64,000 nt of DNA from Puffinus mauretanicus (Eukaryota; Chordata; Aves; Procellariiformes; Procellariidae): assembly GCA_023333565.1 (NCBI GenBank), contig JAJKFH010000385.1, forward strand, positions 2,480,001 to 2,544,000, in the 5' to 3' direction. A model generated the notes under the pieces. The model was given only the letters and a program-made list of their open reading frames with translations. It was not told the origin of the DNA and ran no database searches. Position 1 is the stretch's first letter, and every line of letters starts with the position of its first letter. This document shows, piece after piece, positions 11,640-22,900 of this stretch. The translations under genes and the position numbers were made by a program.

Positions 11640-12010
11640 TATCAGCTCTGGAAGCTTGCAAATAAGGAAAGCCCTGAAAACCTGGTTTGAGCTGAGGTTG
11701 TCTGGCCTTCCAGTCTCTGCAGTAGTCGGCTGGGAGCTCGGCTAGGATGGGCTTCCTGGGTCTTCAGACCTTTTTGTAGAGTGTAACAAGGCTTCTGGAC
11801 AGCTGGGCCAACTGGCTTCTTGTGCAGACTCACAAGTGTGTGGCTCTGGGATGCAACTGGCAGGGAGTGGAGAGGTCCCTGGGGTGCAAGGGAACCACAG
11901 ATCCTGGAGCATGGGAGTTCCTGGCGGAGCCAACATCCGCTGCCCCACCAGCTCCGCCACGGCTGTTGGTCTGTGGAAGCTACCCGTTTGTCAGCCTCAG
12001 CCACTAATCC
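11640..12010. other. GC-richer patch in intron 1
   Basis: This interval is clearly richer in G and C than its surroundings and is open in several frames on both strands (up to 120 codons on the minus strand). None of the translations resembles a family I know, and there are no convincing paired splice sites. It could be an enhancer or a decayed insertion. Confidence 0.35.
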
Positions 12011-13316
12011 AGAGACTCTTTGTTTCTCCTTTCAGAAATGCTCTGTGTGGCTAAAGTGAAAATATTTTGTAACTCCTAGTTTGTGGAGAATCTTTGAAAA
12101 ATTCTGATTTCATTTTATCTAACAAACTGTTGAAATTTTCCTCAAATTTGATTATTTTAATGCTGTCTTAGCATGGCGTGCTGGAGTTTAGTTATGGCAA
12201 CTAATGTCCAGTGGTTTACTTAAGAAAAATATCCCAAATTTTTTACTGGGATAGCTGACAGTGATGGATTTGCAAATATGAAATAGGAATTTGGAGGATA
12301 CTATAGTTCCTTGCCAGTTATATATAATACATACCTGAATGTCCCAAAAGAGATTATGTGGCCTGGGAGGTCCTTTGGGCTGCGTAGTACCAGTGCTTCC
12401 TGATTGATGAAAGGATTGGTGTGTTTATGGGGAAAGTGAGTTTGCACTCCTTAATATGAGCCCATCTAGATGGGAGCACTGCCAAGGTAAGTCTATTTTT
12501 AGACCTAACAGTTTTGACAATGTTCCTTTAAGTGGTTTTTTTTTCCCCTCTAGTAAGAATGAAAGAACTAGGTCAGAGCCTGTAGAAAAAGGCTTTTGAT
12601 CTCTGCAACAGTGTTCTCAAAAATTTTTTTCATTTTGCTCTTCTGCAGCAGAGGTAAAGGGGAAGAGAGAAATGGTGATTTCTTCCCCCCCCAGTGTTTA
12701 TTGCACAGGACAGTGAGAGACTGACAGCACCCACCAGATAATGTATGCATGCATGTAATCCCACACAGTTCTGTTGGATCCCCTGCAGCTCAGACCTGTG
12801 GTGTCTTTGAGATTCCTGAGCAAAAAAGTGCTAATTATATCATGAGTTCTTTCATAGTAAGTGTTTAATGAAGTTTGGTCTAATGCCTTTCCTGCTGTTT
12901 ATAGGCTTTGGAAAGTGCATACATACATTTGTTGCTGGTCTCCTCCTGCAAGTTCTCCTGTCCTATGGCTCTTCTGTAGTGGGCTCATGCTATGAGACCC
13001 TGGATCTACCTACAGGAGAATATTTTTTACTAAGAATTGGAGCCTTGCTGATATAAAATGACAATGACTCTGGTCTTAGCCCTTGGTAATCCTCAAGGGG
13101 ACTAGAGACACAAAGGAGGTTAGGGCATTCTGGGGTGTGGCATCAAGATTAACTGCCATAAGACTGATGTTATTTGTAGCTTGTAACCAACTTCTATCAA
13201 AGCAATCCTCTGAATTTCAGCAATGTTATATACTTGGGTGGAAAGCCTTCAGTGCCTACCCAACTCCAACGGATATTGAATGCTGCCATGTGTTTCCTCA
13301 GAGACTTGAGAAATGG

Positions 13317-13372
13317 TGAGCTCATAGATGTGCTATGCCAACTCTGCCAGGAATAGCACATCTATGAGTTCA
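13317..13372. repeat. Inverted repeat, near-perfect 20-bp hairpin
   Basis: The arm at 13317-13336 is complementary to 13353-13372 over 20 positions, with one G-T wobble, around a 16-base loop. A GG/CC extension with a small bulge may lengthen the stem. There is no flanking repeat family that I recognise. It could form a stable RNA hairpin in the intron-1 transcript. Confidence 0.8.
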
Positions 13373-16009
13373 GGACCATCCAAAGGACAGCTTTGAAGTG
13401 GGTTTCAGTGTAGGTACCTATCATGCTGGTGTGCCGAAAAGTATAACTCTTTTGACAGGTATTCAGTTATTCAACTTTGTCTTATTCCTACACCCACTCC
13501 AGGCTCAGACTAGATGTCTCCACATCTAAGTTTCCAGGGAATGTGATCTAATAGATGGGTTTTCAGCACACTTAATTGCCTGTGGAGCAAAGAAGTAACA
13601 AACCCTGTCATTCAAAAATAGTGTGTGCTTCCATCAATGCTCTTGTTTTCTTCAATAGCTCCTTAGCTTGAGGGACTCAGACATGCGGCTTGGAAAGAGC
13701 TGCCAGTTGGAAGCAGGGCAGAGATATGCATCTACCTCTCTAGTTGAAACTGTCACATCGGGTCATAGCAGAGGAGATGGATAAGACCAGTGGTGGAGGT
13801 GCACACAGGACAGAGAGGAGTAAGACCTGAACCCCAGCCTTTGGTCTTGGTACCAGTTCTGTATGTTATTTAGTGACCGTTTACTGCAAAAATGCATCAG
13901 CAATTATGGGATTCCAGACTGGAACGCAGGTCTTCTCCCATCCCCATTCATGTGTCAGCCTTCTTGTTGGGCTGTAACATCTATAGCCTTCTTTCTTGCT
14001 CATCAACAGCACAACTTCAGAAGATGGGGCTTCCCTTCTTGACGCACCACCACCGTCCCACCCCCGCAGCTGCATACAGCTTGATGGCTGTGTGTGCTCC
14101 TCTGCTTTCAACCACTGCTTAGAGCTTTCCTGTAGTATCTAGGTTGCTACATTTGAAAAAGTCACAGTTCATTGCATCTGTCTTCAACAAGATAGGTAGT
14201 CAGTGATCCCTCTCCAAGGGAATAATATAGCTATCTAAGGCGAGGAGTCTGTTTTGGACTGCAAGTTCTCATTTTGAACAGGTACGCTACGCTCCTCAGG
14301 CATCGTATAGGGAGACTGTGAGCTGAGTTCAGAAGGTGCATTCCACTGTGGGAATTGGAGACCCCAAAATGAAGCTATGGCAACAAAGAATGTCACCGCA
14401 CTGAAGTATCTTTGGGTGTATTCAGACTAAGTGGAGAGTGGATATGATTGAAGGTTATGTGGTTGTTTTCCCCTCCCTGCTTTTAGAAATGAACCCATAT
14501 GAGGCAGGAATCAAGATACAGTATAAACTTGGTGTGTCACTGCATTTCCCTTGGATGAAATTTGGTTGTAGGATAAGAGCGTACCTGGAAACTCAGAAGT
14601 GCTTTCAGGTCAACCAATTTAGATACAATCCCATGAGTGTTTGGCCTTATCCGTTAAAATACTTGGAAGACTTAGAAGCTCAGGGAGGACATTGATTAAT
14701 ATAAATTGGCTGTTTCAATGCAATCGAATCCCATTATAGGGATAAAACTTGTCAGGTGGTGGTGATGTATGGGCAAAGGGAAGGAATGGTGCTTTGAAAG
14801 TTCACGTGCTTTCTCCACCAAGAAGAGAAGGCAAGTGAGCAAATGACAAGAGTTACACATTAGATGCATTTCATAACATACTACTGGAAAGTACTGACAA
14901 AGTCTGTAGTGATGTTGTAAGATCCCATGTTTACTGCCTAAATGGAAATTATAGAATGGAGTTCTTGAGAGGTTTTTGTTTTTTTTTTTTTTTCCTGAGA
15001 TGTCCAAGCATGGTGGGTAACATCCAAGGAGGCTGTGTAGCTTTGTTCCCCTCCTTTACAACTCAGTGTATGATGCCAGGGCAAGCTGTTCAGAGGCAGT
15101 CTCTTGTGCTTCCCAGTACCGCTGTGTCACAAGGGTTATGGGAGGAGAGCAGCAGTGAGAAGCTCAGAGTAAGGCACTGAGGTGGTGTCAGAGTTGCAGA
15201 TTGGTGCAGGTTGTTTAGCTGATAACCCTGGAGAAGTTTTTGTCCAAAACATCATCTGTGCAGGCTTGCTAGTGAGTGCAGACCTAGGTATCTGGATAGT
15301 ACCATAAGGTTTTGTTTTGCCCATTGGACTCTGAAAGTGCTACAGAGATAGTAGAGCTGTTGAAGGGCTACTGCTCAGTACACTGAGTATTGAGTTTCTG
15401 GGTTTGTTAGGGATACTGTGTCTGGTTTTGGTGCCAACTTTCTCTGCTGTCCTGGCTGAGGCAGCTTTACCCTCTTGTGTCCTGTCCCATCTCTCTGGTG
15501 TCTGTCTTTTTGTCCAAACTGTATGATCTCTGAGGCAAGGACTCCCTTTTCTGTGCACAAGAGAGTGTCAGAGGTTGGGACTGAGCAATCCCATTGTGGG
15601 TTATTTCTCATGAAAGCTGTTGCCTTTGAATGGATACAGGTATTTACCTTTGCAGATTAACAGTTGAACAACTCAGCCCTCAATTATTTGCTCAAAGCAT
15701 GCAGAGAATGTGGAGGGAGTAGTTCTGGGGTGCCAAAGGCAAAGGTGGAGAAAAGGGCTAGAAAATGGAGTAATTTTGAAGTCCTCTGAAACTGTCTGGT
15801 TGGTGGTGGTCAAAATAGCAAACAGGAATTCAGGAACTATGAGGAAGAGCTCAGAACAAGGCAAGAAAGACCTTTGTTTCTATATCATTGCATATCGCTC
15901 TTGTATTTTGTATGCTCCCTGCAGTTTTGCTTGCCACACCCCAAAAAAGGGACAGGACTGGAAAGAATAATAAAGGGCAGTCTGCTGGTCAGAGACACAG
16001 TGTGTCCTC

Positions 16010-16265
16010 TGAGGGCAGGTTACAAAGATTCTGATTCTTTAGCTTGGAAAAGAGATGACCATGGAGAGAATCCTTAGACACTGATGAATGATTTGGAGAA
16101 GGTGAAAAAGGAACTAGGTCACAAGGCAATGAAGCTGTACGGTTTTGTGTTTAAAATAAAAAAAGGAGATATTTTTTCATATAACACACAGTTCCGCAGG
16201 TGCAGCTTTGAACCTTGGGTCATTCCTAACCTGCCAAGGAAGGATCAATTCATGTACGCCTGCTC
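16010..16265 (+). mobile_element. Ancient CR1/L3-like LINE fragment, left part
   Basis: The stretch from about 16035 ('ttagcttggaaaagagatgacc') through the reading that resembles 'gatttggagaaggtg' to about 16235 matches the C-terminal reverse-transcriptase region of old reptilian CR1/L3-type elements. Those elements share the 'cagcctggaaaagagacgacc' signature. It is heavily diverged. Its 3' tail appears to resume at about 16590, after the younger CR1 that interrupts it. Confidence 0.6.
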
Positions 16266-16585
16266 TCATAGAATCATAGAATCATTAGGGTTAGAAAAGA
16301 CCTCTAAGATCATCAAGTCCAACTGTCAACCCAACACCACCGTGCCCACTAAACCATGTCCCTAAGCGCCTCATCTACACGTCTTTTAAATACCTCCAGG
16401 GATGGTGACTCAACCACTTCCCTGGGCAGCCTGTTCCAAGGCCTGACCACTCTTTCAGTAACGAAATTTTTCCTAATGTCCAATCTAAACCTCCCTTGGC
16501 GCAACTTGAGGCCATTTCCTCTCGTCCTATCACTAGTTACTTGGGAGAAGAGACTGACCCCCACCTCGCTACAACCTCTCACACT
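16266..16585 (-). mobile_element. Young CR1 LINE 3' end, minus strand
   Basis: A well-preserved CR1 3' end in minus orientation. The left edge carries two exact copies of the terminal octamer (ATTCTATG on the minus strand, 16266-16285), followed by the typical CR1 3' UTR motif and then the C-terminal reverse-transcriptase domain. The minus-strand frame 16349-16582 is open for 77 codons with no stop and ends in the conserved CR1 C-terminus. It is therefore much younger than the other CR1 copies in the window. It is 5'-truncated, so not mobile. This subfamily type is common in neoavian genomes (recall). Confidence 0.93.
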
Positions 16586-16655
16586 GTTTCTTAAGCAGTG
16601 GCATAAAGGGCTAGACTTTTAGTCTGACCCAGCCTGATCACTTTTATGACAAAGT
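16586..16655 (+). mobile_element. Ancient CR1/L3-like fragment, 3' tail
   Basis: The sequence 'ttagtctgacccagcctgat' followed by 'cacttttatg' resembles the 3' tail of old CR1/L3 elements ('...agtctgacccagtatgg...ttcttatg'). Position and orientation make it the continuation of the fragment at 16010-16265, split by the young CR1. Confidence 0.5.
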
Positions 16656-16907
16656 CTAGCTCATCTTACGTGCATCCAGAACAATTCCACTTACCAGAAG
16701 AGCTTGATTTGCATCAAGTAACTGAGAGGAGAATTCGGCCAGGACAACCCAGAAACAGAGAGGAGATGGGGAATTGGGCACTGAGCTATAAAAATGTTAA
16801 CAGACAGGGTCATGATGTATAAGATATGTAGCTCTCTTTTTCCCAATATATAAGAACTGATACTGTTCTGTAAGAGGAATTGTCTGCTATGTCAGGTCAA
16901 TGGGATT

Positions 16908-16922
16908 GGGGGGGGGGGGGGG
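16908..16922 (+). repeat. Poly-G tract, 15 bases
   Basis: An uninterrupted run of 15 G in intron 1. It is probably polymorphic in length and is a frequent site of sequencing error. Confidence 0.95.
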
Positions 16923-19900
16923 AAGAGAGGCCCCACATTAGGCTGCAGCTGAAGAAATGCCATCCTGGAAAATACCAGTTCCCCACAGCAGGTAGGGTTG
17001 GAAACTGCTGTACTGACCTGCATAAATGAGGTGAAATATGGTCTGAGAGATACCTTCAGGAGAGCCTGAAGCAGATTAGATCTACAGATCTCACCCGTAG
17101 TGGCTTCTGCCTTGGGTAGGTTGTATGTTCCCTCACCTTTGCGTAGGGTCCTCTTTCTCTCTCCAGAAGCGTCCTGTGGCGGAAGGACTACAAAGAGAAT
17201 GATGAGGGAGTTGCTGTCAGTAGCTGCATGCTCTCCGTGCAGCATGAGCTAAACTTGGCTTTAAAGAGCAGGTTCATTACTCGGAACAGCAAGAATTCGC
17301 ACTAGTATGTGCTGCTCTTGGATGTAGAAAGCAGGTGGGCAGGGGGACTGAACTTGGGCAGAAGTGAACTCTGCATTCAATGACAGGATCTAATATGCTT
17401 GCAGGGAGTATGTGAGTGAAAAGAAAAAGGGCGTGAGGAAGACATTTGGTGTGGATTGTAGCCTGTCTCTAGTGCAGTCCTATCTGTCTCTAAACGTGGA
17501 ACCTTGCTAGCTCATGCTCTTCAGCTGAACATTCAGGTCATTATTTCTCTCCATTCTCCCACGCATTTGCTCTCCTCTGCCCTGTTTTTGTGGCTTTTTC
17601 TTTCCTTTTTTTTCCCCTCCTAGAGGGGATTTTAGCTGAGTTGATTTGCTTTTCTGCAAATAACCTAGTAAAAGCAAGAAAGAGGCTTTTAATAATGCTG
17701 TTTCAGAAACATAAAGAAAGAAGAATTGTAATCTATGTAAATAGAAGCTTTCTCTTGGATTTTCCTCTAGCAAAATAATTGCATGCTCTCAGCTAACGGT
17801 TTGTCGCTACACAAATCAGCTGAGGTACTAGTGTGAGTAGGATACAGTGGTATGAGTAAGCAGTAGGAGGTGAAGAATTTTACTGGGGGAAGGAAAGAAG
17901 GCATTTCCAGGCTCTTCAGTTAAATGTGCAAGGGAAGGGGTAGCCTCGAACAATGATAAAGGAGGTAACTTTTAGGCAGTTGAGAGAAAGCCAGGACTGA
18001 AAACAGAAGTTAACTGCCAGATTGCGAACTAGTTATGCTAGTGAGAATGAATAAATATATTTTCCTTTGCATTTTGATGACTTTATGCATCATTCATGGG
18101 ACAAGAAATAAAGCCTGGATCCTCAGCTGAATTGCAGCCATTTCTGTGCCACATGTTCAGCAGACACCAGCTTTCATGAGGAGGGCAAAGGCAGAGATCT
18201 GTGATGCATGTCTGGGACAGCGCACCTCTGATGCTGTAATAAAGACTTAACCTGTATGTTTCTGAGCCGTTCTTTGTATGCTGGATAGGCTCACTAGTGT
18301 TTAGAAAAGGTTTCTGATGTAATGCTGGCTGATTATAGAATTGAATAGTAGTGCTATTAGGACTTGAGATGAGGCATTCTTAGAAATATAATTTGCGGTG
18401 GAGCGTGACTAGCTAATCTCCTAAGCAGTGACTGCAAGACAAGTTTCTTCCAGGAATAGTAGAACTAATGAAGACTTGTTTCTTACCCCAGTGCGTTCTT
18501 TATCTTTACTATCTACTTCCTCTCCATAGTCACTGTGAAATCCTCAGAGGGCAACAGTGGTACCTAGTCTGGAGTTTGCCTAAGTCAATTGGTGACTGAC
18601 AACTGCAATGTGTGGTGGATACTTTTCCTTCAGAGAGAGCACTATTTTAGGTCTCTTCCTCTCTATCTACCCATTGATTTTTTTGTTTTTCATGCTTCTT
18701 ATCTCCTGTAGCACCCTCTTTGATTGCAAGTCTGTGCATCTCACAAACCTGAAATCCAGAGGAGTTGCTTCACTTTTCAGGAGAAGCTTTGTAGATGCTT
18801 GCACAAGCCTTCTTATTAACAGAGGGTAAAATTAGTTTGCAAAACAAATTACCAACTGTTTTGTACTGTAATCCATTCCTCAAATTATGTTCCTATTTAC
18901 ATGGGATGCATGTTACTTACTGACCTTTATTACTTTGTTCGCTAAGATCCATTTTGCTCTGAGCTAATTGCATAGCTTGCTAGTCCCTTGCTTTGCCAGT
19001 ATTCTCCCTTCCTCTATACCCGTACAGGATTTGTGGTAGACTTGCCTTACTTATTCACTGAACTGGTCCAATTTTCAATGAGCCTCTCTGTTGCTAGTGT
19101 GAATTCAAGAGCTGCTTGTACCAACTGTACATTTATTAAAATGGAATGAGAAAATACTTCAGAAATAATTTGGCTGTCCAGTCATTGTGCCTGCTTTTTA
19201 TGACGAAATCCCATTGCTGTTACAAAGGCAGAACTTGCATTGCTGAGGCTCCAAGGTCTATCTAGCATCGTGATAATATGCAGTCAGTCTCCTCAAGAGC
19301 AGGTGTAACAGAAACTGTCTTTTATGTTTACAGCATTTGCTAAAGTCTGAGATAAGAGATGGCAAGTGGATATTGCAATACATAAAATAAGTAGTTTCCA
19401 GTAGGGAAATTGTCAAAAATGCACAAGTAAATTTCTTAGCTGAGTAAATTTAAGTACATACGCATCCTGGTGGGATGAGGGTCTTAAAAGGCAAACTTAA
19501 CCCATACAAGAAGAGAATTTCTTATTCTGGCCTTAGAGTTTCTGTTCTGTAGACAACTAAGGAGTCTTTCTTCTCTCTATACACTCAAGATTTGCATTGC
19601 CTTCAACCAAATTATAAGTTTAGTCTGATTCCAGATGAAACTGCTAAGTTACTTAGTCTGGTTTCTTGATATATTTCTGATGCTGTACAAGACTCTTTAC
19701 CATCAGCTACCTCTTACAGCTGAGGTGTGTAAGAGATATATGTGGAGTGTAGTAGATTCACGTTTTTTCTCTTTCTGTGTTTGTCTTTGGCTTTAGTTTT
19801 GGGCACTTTTTCATTGTTTCTGGAGAGAGCAAATGGCTTGTAGTAGTAATTGGCTTGGTACCGTGGGACGACTACCCAGTTGCCCAGCTAGAGATGTTCA

Positions 19901-22900
19901 GGGATAGTTGCATCAGGAGTACAGTTACTTTAAATTTTGTCTTGCTGATGATAATTCTAAAGGAGTAAAAAAGGCAAAAGCCCCATGATTTACAGTTACA
20001 AACTAAAATGAACACCCGTCATCTGAACACTTTATCCCCTTCTGCCTCTGTCCTCTTCCTACACCTGTCTCCCCTTTGCTGTGCCCTCCCTGCCCATCTT
20101 GACCTGGTTCAATGTCCTCTTCCTTGCTGCAGAGCTGTCTCTTCTCTTGCCCTTCAAGATACCCTCCCAGCTGGAGGGCATGTCCCACTACTTGAACAAA
20201 CTCTTGATTGTAAAATTCATATGATGTAAGAAGTTTATTGTTTGTTAAATTGATTAATCCAGTAGATGATTAATAGTCATGATAAAGAGAGGTTAGAAAG
20301 ACAAGCAACTCTCTGGAGGGACCTGAAGGTATAGCAGTCTGCGGCTGGGTCTGCCAAGCCTTGCTGTCTATGTCTATCTGAGCTTTGAACTCAAACCTAC
20401 TGGTACAGCTCATCAGTAGCAGCAGTTTACAAAGCACCCCACAGCTCAGCACTGGCCTGGCTTTTGGCACAGCCTATTTGTAATCGCTTAATGCTGATTT
20501 TTGATGCTGACCAACAGAAGCATATAGCTAGATGCCAGTATTACTTCAGTTAATTACTTTGGGACTTCAGCCTTAGAGGAGGTTTCTGATAAATTCGTGT
20601 TGTCTGTACTGAAGTAGAAAAGGTCCTGGCTGATTTGGTGGGCTTCTTTGCTCTGTGTGAATGCTGCTGATTTGGTGGCCATTAGATAGGCAGATTTGAG
20701 AAACAGAGTGGGCAAATCTTGAAGCCACTTCCTCAGCAGGTTGCCAGCAGCATTTACTAGGTGACAACATAAGCAGCAAGTTGCATTCATGTGAAGCTTT
20801 GACTGCAGTTTCAGCTGGTCCACAGTGATGGGTTGGGGGAACTGTGCCGATTTACATTAGCTGGAGACAGGACTTCATGGAGAAGTAATTCCTATAGGCA
20901 AAAGTCAGACAGTTTCTCAAAACTAGAAACTGATTGGTGAGGCAGATGGACCATCCATAGGGGTTATAGAAACTGATTACTGTGGAAAAACTTTCTGCTA
21001 GATAAAGTAGTCAAAATAATCCTAAATTTTATGGTACAAATTAAGGTCATCTTTATTAGCTGTTTTTAATCTTGTTTTTTAGTATTGTAGAAGTGGTACT
21101 AATTGCTCGGGTCAGACATAATCTTTGAAATAATCCCACGTTTTCTAGGGATGTTGAGAGTTACTAATGAAGTACAAGGTTCTGGAAATACGGGAAGGGT
21201 TTTGCAGTGCGGATCCTTCTTGCTCGTTTGGTCAGTGTGAGCAGCCATCTCAATCTAGAATGAGATCTCAATGTTCTGAATGTGAATGTCTCCTCTGTGA
21301 TCAACCCAGTTAAAGCAGGTTTGTGAATGATGGCAAGCAAAAAGCCCCTGGGATGTTGTTTGACTACTCGGTATTGAAATGCAGCATCTGGAAGTGTACA
21401 GAAGTCTGACTGAAAGCGCTGACTGCAAAATTTGATGTGGTTGGAGATTTGATTTGCTTTTGACAAAGAACTGGGTAGAGATGGAAGGAACAGGTCCAGT
21501 GAGAGCTGCTGTCCAAAGGTCTTGTAGGATCTCCTTTCCTGGAAATACCTGTTAAATCTTTATGACCTTCATGAAGACTTGAGATGACTGAAAAGATATT
21601 TGGATCCTTTTTATAAGGTCCCTGCTGTGTCCAACCTGAGTTTGTAAATGTTCCAGCTGTACAGACTAACTTCTGCCTGTCTTTTTCAACAACGTGGCAT
21701 TTTATGGTGGGAGTAGCAGGTGGATTGTATAGACTTACCTCTTAGCATTGTGCAGCTAAGCCTGTGGCACGAATACGTAAAATGGTGCTTGCATGTTTGC
21801 CAGTATTTGACACATGAAAGTTTTCTAAGGATTGTTAGAAGTTGGATGGGTATCTCCCGTGCCTGCTTTCTGTCTCCGAATAGCAAAAGCTAGCATATGA
21901 CTGTGATGCACACAGAACAGGGCACATGAGTAAGAAGATGCTATTTTTACTGGATCGCTTTTTAGAATAGAGCAATTGTTATTGCATGTAACTCAAGTAC
22001 TTGCCAAATATGCTTTAATGTAGTCTTAATTGATTTGCTTAAAATTTTAAGCAGCCAGCAGTATTCCCACTGAAACAAGCAGTTATGAAATGTTTGACAC
22101 GGTAGGCAGTAGGGTGCACAGAGGTAGCGATTGATCATAGATTTGATCTGCTAAGCCTTGAGCCTACAGATGGAGAGACAAAGACTTTGCATCTGCCCAT
22201 GCAAAACTTTGGCTATATCAAGGCTGTGTTTTGAAGAGTGCCTTCAGGCTTTTCTCAAGAGAGGATTCACAGAGTACCCTCTAGTAAAAGGCAAGGCTTG
22301 CCCCCAGATGCCAGTAACTTACTATGGCTCTTGGTGACTTTTGTGTACCATCAACCGTGCTCAGACAAGCTGTCTCTTGGCTGCTTGCCATCTGGGAGGC
22401 AGGCATGTATGGGGGGGAGGTAGCGAGGGGAGCGGAGCATTCACATTGCCCTGCAAGCTCTCCTTTCGAACTGCATACGCATGCTGTAAGGGATCTGCGT
22501 GGGCACAGAGCTCGGCTCACATGTGTCAGCTTCTGCAGGGCAACAAATTCTCTTGCTCTGTATACATGGAAAGGACTTGGGTTTGTGTTCTAGCATGTGG
22601 AAAAAATACACTGTGTATTGGATTAATTTTGTTCCTTCCCTAGTTTTTTAGGACAGACGTGGTCATTTTTCCATTTTGGGTGCTCCACTTACTATTTTCT
22701 CACAGTTTTTGACTCTCATAACTTGGCAGATCTCAGCAGTCTTTTCTTTAAAGTTCTGGAAAAGTGGATATTTTCCTGTACACTCAGCTCTACCATTGAG
22801 CTAGAACTACAAGAGCACTTAAGTACCTTTGTTTTAAATAATAGTTTGTTTCGTAAATGTAATCTGTGGATCTATGTTATTGTGTCTGCCAGCACCATTT

